A stretch of 64,000 bases of DNA from Burkholderiaceae bacterium. GTDB taxonomy: Bacteria; Pseudomonadota; Gammaproteobacteria; Burkholderiales; Burkholderiaceae_D. Within the stretch, counting starts at the first letter, position 1. Every line of letters begins with the position of its first letter. Positions 59,619-64,000 of the stretch are shown here, in pieces. The stretch lies in assembly GCA_004298905.1 (NCBI GenBank), contig SCTK01000004.1, positions 124,001 to 188,000 on the forward strand, in the 5' to 3' direction. Position numbers and translations under genes: made by a program. Below the pieces are notes generated by a model. That model did not search any database, was not told the origin of the DNA, and was given only the letters and a program-made list of their open reading frames with translations.

Positions 59619-59757
59619 GACTGTCTCCTCTCGGGTGCAGAATGACTCTGCACAACACTGCGAACTGCGCATCTCATGGACGTCGTTATTCTGTGCGCGC
59701 AGCCATCATAAACGAGGATGGCCTTTAATAGAAGCGGCGTTGCCAGTCTTGGTCAAA

Positions 59758-60789
59758 CTACCGGGGAGCGTTTGCGGCGGCGTTGGTGGATTCCCTTTCC
59801 AGCCGATCCAACAATTTGAGCAGCGGGCCGAATGCACTGTAGCGCCCGGCGACGTGGCGCGTGTAACGCAACACCAAGGGCAGATCGTCGAGATAACGCG
59901 CCTTGCCGTCGCGGTGATAGAGGCGGGCAAAAATGCCCAGCACCTTGAGAAAACGCTGCAGTCCCATCCATTCAAAATCGCGATAGAACTCACCTGCATC
60001 GGCCGCCACCGGCAAGCCGGCCTTGCGCGCTTTTTCCCAATAGCGGATGACCCAATCGAGCACCTGCTCTTCGGGCCATTCGATATAGGCGTCGCGCAGC
60101 AGGGAGACCAGATCGTAGGTGATGGGGCCGTACACCGCGTCCTGAAAATCGAGGATGCCGGGATTGACCGCGCCTTCGAGCACCATCAGGTTACGCGAGT
60201 GGTAATCGCGGTGCACATAGACCTGCGGCTGACTGAGGTTGTTGGCGAGCAGGGTTTCAAACACCTGGTGCAGCTGGCGTTGCTCGTTGTCGTTGAGCGT
60301 GGCTTGCAGATGCCGGGTCAGATACCAGTCGGGGAAGAGTTGCAGCTCGCGCGTCAACAGCGCGCGGTCGTAGGGCGGCAATACGCCGGGTCGGGAGGCT
60401 TGCTGAATGCGGATCAACGCATCGAGCGCGTCGCCGTAGAGCGCGGGCGCGGTGTCTGCACTCAACTGATCGAGATAGGTGTGATGGCCCAGATCGGTGA
60501 GCAGCAGGAAGCCTTGCGTCAGATCTTGTTCCAGCACGTGCGGCACGCTTGCGCCCGCGTGTTCAAACACTGCGGCGACGTGCACAAAGGGGCGGCAATC
60601 TTCCTGCGGCGGCGGCGCGTCCATCACGATCAAAGAGCCGCGGCCGGTGGCGGACAGACGGAAATAGCGGCGAAAGCTGGCGTCGTTCGAGGCCGGGGCC
60701 AGACTGCCCAGGTCCAGGCCATAAGTCGTGCTGTAAGGAGTCAACCAGTGTTCGAGTGCGGTCAGGCGGTCGTCGTTCTGCATGGGCAT
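59758..60789 (-). CDS. amgK: MurNAc/GlcNAc kinase AmgK
   Basis: This is a 343-residue kinase of the aminoglycoside phosphotransferase fold. Motifs are VHRDYHSRNLMVLEGAVNP (catalytic Asp in HxDxxxxN) and LDFQDAVYGPITYDLVSLLR (the metal-binding Asp), with RKYFRLSATGRGSLIVMDAP-like FRRYFRLSATGRGSLIV at the N-terminal lobe. It makes MurNAc-1-phosphate for MurU in peptidoglycan recycling. It is divergent from lptD across about 110 bases. Confidence 0.9.
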   Translation of the reverse strand: MPMQNDDRLTALEHWLTPYSTTYGLDLGSLAPASNDASFRRYFRLSATGRGSLIVMDAPPPQEDCRPFVHVAAVFEHAGASVPHVLEQDLTQGFLLLTDLGHHTYLDQLSADTAPALYGDALDALIRIQQASRPGVLPPYDRALLTRELQLFPDWYLTRHLQATLNDNEQRQLHQVFETLLANNLSQPQVYVHRDYHSRNLMVLEGAVNPGILDFQDAVYGPITYDLVSLLRDAYIEWPEEQVLDWVIRYWEKARKAGLPVAADAGEFYRDFEWMGLQRFLKVLGIFARLYHRDGKARYLDDLPLVLRYTRHVAGRYSAFGPLLKLLDRLERESTNAAANAPR

Positions 60790-60864
60790 CGGTGCTTAAT
60801 TTTGGGCTTGATTCAGAGGGCCAATTCGCGAGGCTGCGCGGCCGGGGGCCACAGGGATGCGGGC

Positions 60865-60870
60865 TATAAT
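60865..60870 (+). promoter_or_regulatory. Candidate -10 box of lptD
   Basis: A perfect TATAAT lies 31 bases ahead of the lptD start in the divergent region with amgK. A matching -35 is not clear. Confidence 0.4.
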
Positions 60871-60900
60871 AGCCGATCGTAAAAAAACCATAATCGAAGC

Positions 60901-63261
60901 ATGGCATCTGTGCGGGGTAGACAATCGGCAATCCAGATCGGCCTGGCAGCGGCATTGCTGGCCCAGTTGGGGCCGGCGCTTGCGCAGGCGGCCAGCGAGG
61001 CGACAGCGATCACTGCAGTGGCATCGACCGATGCCGCCTCCGTTGAATCGGGTCCAGTCAGCGTCGCGCCCGCACAGCCACAAGAGACTGCCAACGAAGA
61101 GTCGCCAGAACTGTCGCTGAGAATTCAGCAAGAATTTCTACCGCAGCATTCAGATACCCAGCAACCCCCCATTTTTGCCAGTGCCGATCGCATGGAAGGC
61201 GCGACGGAGCGCAGTACGCATATGTTCGGCCATGTCGTTATGCGGCAGGGGCAGCAGTCGCTGAAGGCCGACGATGTGCTTTATCAGCAAGAGAGTAATG
61301 AAGCGTTGGCCAAGGGCGATGTGCGTTTGTACCGCAATGGCGATCGCTACGAAGGCCCGGAACTGAAGCTGCAGATCGATACGGGCGCCGGTTATTTTCT
61401 CGCGCCGCGTTACCGCTTCTTCAGCAACAATGGTCAGGGGCAGGCGCAGCGCATCGATTTCATCGATACCAACCGCATGAAAATGACCGATGCCTTGTAC
61501 AGCACCTGTCCGCCGGAACAAAAGGATTGGTACCTCAAGGCGGGCAGCATCGAAACCGACAAGGAAAACCATGAAGGTGTGGCGCGCAACACGGTGCTGT
61601 ATTTCAAGGATATGCCCGTATTGTGGACACCGGTCTTCACCTTCCCACTTGACGATGCACGCAAGAGTGGTTTTCTCTCACCCAGTTTCGGTGCGACCAC
61701 CAAGGGCGGTGCGGAATTCACGCTGCCGTACTACTGGAATATCGCGCCCAACCACGATATGACGCTGTACCCGAAATTCATCTCGCGCCGCGGGGCGCAG
61801 CTGGGCGCGGAGGTGCGCTATCTCGATCCGCGTTACAGCGGTCAGGTGCGCTTCGAATATTTGCCGAACGATTCACTCGCCAACCGCGACCGCTCCACCT
61901 ATTCGATCAAGCACAATGGTGTGTTGCCGGGCAATGTTGCGTTGCTGCTGGATTTGAATCGCGCTTCGGACGATCAGTATTTCCGCGATTTCTCCCACAC
62001 GATTTCCGATAGCTCGCAGCTTTTCCTGCCCAACACGGTGCAACTCGCGTATGGCGCCAGCTGGTGGAATGCGACCGTGCGTTCGACCCGTTATCAAACC
62101 TTGCAGGATCCATTGGCGCCGGTCGTCGAACCCTATAACCGCGCGCCACAGTTCACCTGGAATGCCGCCAAACAGGATGTGCACGGCTTCGATCTGGCGG
62201 CCACGACCGATTACACGCGATTCACCCATAGCAGCTTGGTGGAGGGGGACCGTTTTGTCGCCATGCCCTCGCTGTCCCTGCCCTGGTTGACACCGGGCTT
62301 CTACGTCAAGCCCAAGATCACCTGGCACTACACGCACTACAACCTGTCCCAGGAGGCTTCCGGCACGCAGAGCAACTTTACGCGCACGGTGCCGATCTAC
62401 AGTCTCGATGCTGGTATGGTGTTCGAGCGCGATATCCGCTGGTTCGATGCGCAGGCGCAGCAAACGCTGGAGCCACGGCTGTTTTATCTGAAGGTGCCCT
62501 ATCGCAATCAGGATGCCCTGCCCAACTTCGATAGCGGGGTGGCGGATTTCAACTTTGCGCAGATTTTTTCGGAGAACGCATTCTCGGGATACGACCGCGT
62601 CGGCGATGCCAACCAGTTGACCGCCGCCGTGATTTCGCGCGTGCTCGATGCGCAGACCGGCAGCCAGATCGCGCGCGTGGCGCTCGCACAGCGTTTTTCC
62701 TATGAGCCGCCGCAGGTTTTCTTGCCGGGTCAGAGTCAAACCGCCACGCGGCGTTCCGATTTTCTGCTGGCCGCGACCGGACAGATCAGCCCGGCCTTGC
62801 TGCTCGATACGGGATTGCAATACAACCCGTCGCAACGGCGGGCACAAAAATCCAGCATTGGCCTGCGCTACCAGCCGGCCAAGCGCAAGGTGATCAACGC
62901 GACCTATCGCTACACGCGCGACCTGCTGGAACAGTTTGATGTGTCCGGTCAATGGCCGCTGAGCCGCACCTGGTCGGGGGTGGCCCGCTTCAATTATTCG
63001 ATGCGTGAAAGTCGCTTGATTGAATCGGCGGTCGGTCTGGAGCACGATAGTTGTTGCTGGATTTTGCGGCTGGCAGCACAACGTTTTGCCGTCGGCACGC
63101 AAAACGTCAACACAGCGTTTTTTGTACAGTTGGAGTTCAAGGGCATGGGCGGCCTGGGTACGAGCCCGAAGGAAATGCTGCTGCGTAATGTACCGGGCTA
63201 TACTCCACTCGACGCCCATCTGCCGGCGCGTACCCGTCCATTGACCGAGGACGATGAGTAA
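60901..63261 (+). CDS. lptD: LPS-assembly outer-membrane protein LptD
   Basis: This is a 786-residue protein with a signal peptide (residues 1-29), an Ala/Ser/Glu-rich N-terminal stretch, the LptA-like beta-jellyroll domain (about residues 90-200; QQSLKADDVLYQQESNEALA) and a C-terminal 26-stranded barrel. Cysteines occur only at residue 203 (YSTCPPEQ) and at 718-719 (DSCCW). In E. coli four cysteines form two disulfides; the N-terminal one is missing here, so only one pair plus a free Cys can form. The protein is otherwise full length. Its stop overlaps an in-frame ATG of the surA frame. Confidence 0.95.
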   Translation: MASVRGRQSAIQIGLAAALLAQLGPALAQAASEATAITAVASTDAASVESGPVSVAPAQPQETANEESPELSLRIQQEFLPQHSDTQQPPIFASADRMEGATERSTHMFGHVVMRQGQQSLKADDVLYQQESNEALAKGDVRLYRNGDRYEGPELKLQIDTGAGYFLAPRYRFFSNNGQGQAQRIDFIDTNRMKMTDALYSTCPPEQKDWYLKAGSIETDKENHEGVARNTVLYFKDMPVLWTPVFTFPLDDARKSGFLSPSFGATTKGGAEFTLPYYWNIAPNHDMTLYPKFISRRGAQLGAEVRYLDPRYSGQVRFEYLPNDSLANRDRSTYSIKHNGVLPGNVALLLDLNRASDDQYFRDFSHTISDSSQLFLPNTVQLAYGASWWNATVRSTRYQTLQDPLAPVVEPYNRAPQFTWNAAKQDVHGFDLAATTDYTRFTHSSLVEGDRFVAMPSLSLPWLTPGFYVKPKITWHYTHYNLSQEASGTQSNFTRTVPIYSLDAGMVFERDIRWFDAQAQQTLEPRLFYLKVPYRNQDALPNFDSGVADFNFAQIFSENAFSGYDRVGDANQLTAAVISRVLDAQTGSQIARVALAQRFSYEPPQVFLPGQSQTATRRSDFLLAATGQISPALLLDTGLQYNPSQRRAQKSSIGLRYQPAKRKVINATYRYTRDLLEQFDVSGQWPLSRTWSGVARFNYSMRESRLIESAVGLEHDSCCWILRLAAQRFAVGTQNVNTAFFVQLEFKGMGGLGTSPKEMLLRNVPGYTPLDAHLPARTRPLTEDDE

Positions 63262-63311
63262 TGTGTAACCGGTTGGCAGGATGGCTTGATATTGAGGAGA
63301 AGAAGGTGCAG

Positions 63312-64000
63312 ATGCAAGAGAAAGCCAAACCCCTGAGTTGGCTGAAACAATTGGTGGTGCTGGCGCTCACTGCGAGCGTAATTGTCTCACCGCTGTGGGC
63401 TGCGGCGCAGAAAGGTTTGAGCGAGACGCTGGATCCGCAATCCGTCGCGCAATCGCACAAGGCGCGTCAGGTCGACGAGATTGTTGCAGTGGTCAACAAG
63501 GATGTCATCACGCGGAATGAGCTGGAACAGCGGTTGCTTAACGCACGACACCAACTGGAACAACGCAAGGTGGCCTTGCCCGATCTGGAAGCGTTGCAAA
63601 AGCAGGTGCTCGACCGCATGATCATCGAACGCATTCAATTGCAATTGGCGCAGGAAAACGCCATTCGCATCGACGATCAACAACTCGATCGCGCGATTCT
63701 GCGCATTGCCGAACAAAACAACGTGAGCGTGCAAACGATGCGCGACAAACTGGAAGCCGACGGCATTCCCTTCGTCCGTTTCCGCGAAGACATCCGGCGG
63801 GAAATCATTTTGTCGCGACTCCAGGAACGCGAAGTGGGCAGTCGCGTGCAGGTCAGCGATGCCGAGATCGATGCGTTTCTGGCCGAACGCGGTGGCGGTG
63901 TGCAAGCCAGCGTCAAGGAAATGAATCTCGCGCAGATTCTGTTGCGCTTGCCGGAGAACGCTTCGCCGGAGCAAATCGAGACCACGCGCAAGCGCGCCGA
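63312..64000 (+). CDS. surA: SurA periplasmic chaperone (3' end outside window)
   Basis: The visible 229 residues begin with a signal peptide (KQLVVLALTASVIVSPLWA) and the SurA_N domain with DEIVAVVNKDVITRNELEQR, then DRMIIERIQLQLAQENAIRI and the N-terminal part of the first peptidyl-prolyl isomerase domain near the right edge. Start chosen at ATG 63312 after GAGGAG; an in-frame GTG at 63306 and an ATG at 63261 (overlapping the lptD stop) are alternatives. SurA delivers outer-membrane proteins, including LptD, to the BAM complex, which fits the lptD-surA order. Confidence 0.93.
   Translation, partial: MQEKAKPLSWLKQLVVLALTASVIVSPLWAAAQKGLSETLDPQSVAQSHKARQVDEIVAVVNKDVITRNELEQRLLNARHQLEQRKVALPDLEALQKQVLDRMIIERIQLQLAQENAIRIDDQQLDRAILRIAEQNNVSVQTMRDKLEADGIPFVRFREDIRREIILSRLQEREVGSRVQVSDAEIDAFLAERGGGVQASVKEMNLAQILLRLPENASPEQIETTRKRA

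Noticed and set aside
61873-63219. 448-codon open frame on the minus strand
   Set aside because: It is the complement of the lptD barrel region.

Overview
The window looks like a chromosomal segment of a betaproteobacterium, most likely Burkholderiales and possibly near Oxalobacteraceae. This is inferred from moderately high GC, the run dacA-DUF493-lipB-lipA preceded by a [2Fe-2S] ferredoxin and a small hydrolase, the run birA-coaX-SPOR protein, dusB-fis-purH, ruvCAB-ybgC-tolQRAB-pal-cpoB-queC, and a potassium channel very like KirBac1.1 of Burkholderia. No phage, insertion sequence, CRISPR array or origin was seen. It is mostly core genome with short accessory stretches and many dispersed intergenic palindromes.

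Positions 1-15.7 kb (+ strand) hold a nearly complete MSHA-type type IV pilus locus: the end of the ATPase gene mshE, then mshG, F, the prepilins B, A, C, D, O, P and the large exported protein mshQ; after a 174-base gap with a promoter candidate come mshI, a PilN-like gene, mshJ, K, L (secretin), M and N. Most genes overlap by 1-4 bases. As I recall the Vibrio locus, it runs I..N then E..Q, so the two blocks are swapped here. A perfect 21-bp palindrome lies between mshO and mshP and supplies the ribosome site and start codon of mshP.

15.7-29.4 kb: an MgtC-like membrane protein with a ParB-like partner; then (- strand) an LprI-like protein and the lipoate/cell-wall run lipA, lipB, DUF493, dacA, a hydrolase, a ferredoxin and a VanZ-like protein. 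On the + strand follow birA, coaX and a SPOR-domain protein; then (- strand) a hydrolase, trmB, a small doubtful zinc-ribbon gene, thiG and thiS; then a thioredoxin-like protein (+).

29.4-38.9 kb is the accessory-looking part: tRNA-Gly(CCC) with terminator, a KirBac channel, a membrane protein of unknown function, a VapC/Phd-type toxin-antitoxin pair with a palindromic operator candidate, a class V aminotransferase, a PAS-GGDEF diguanylate cyclase, gabD, DUF1993, an M50-like protease, a DUF2167 protein and tRNA-Lys(TTT).

38.9-53.5 kb is a minus-strand housekeeping block: queC, cpoB, pal, tolB, tolA, tolR, tolQ, ybgC, ruvB, ruvA, ruvC; a polyhydroxybutyrate-depolymerase-like esterase; purH, fis, dusB; two unknown proteins; and a UbiH-family hydroxylase. 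From 53.6 kb follow an ALDH7-type aldehyde dehydrogenase (+), then pepP, an XRE-type regulator, murU, an AlkK-like acyl-CoA ligase and amgK (all -), and divergently lptD and the start of surA (+). AmgK and MurU form the MurNAc recycling pathway, here split by the ligase gene and placed next to outer-membrane assembly genes.
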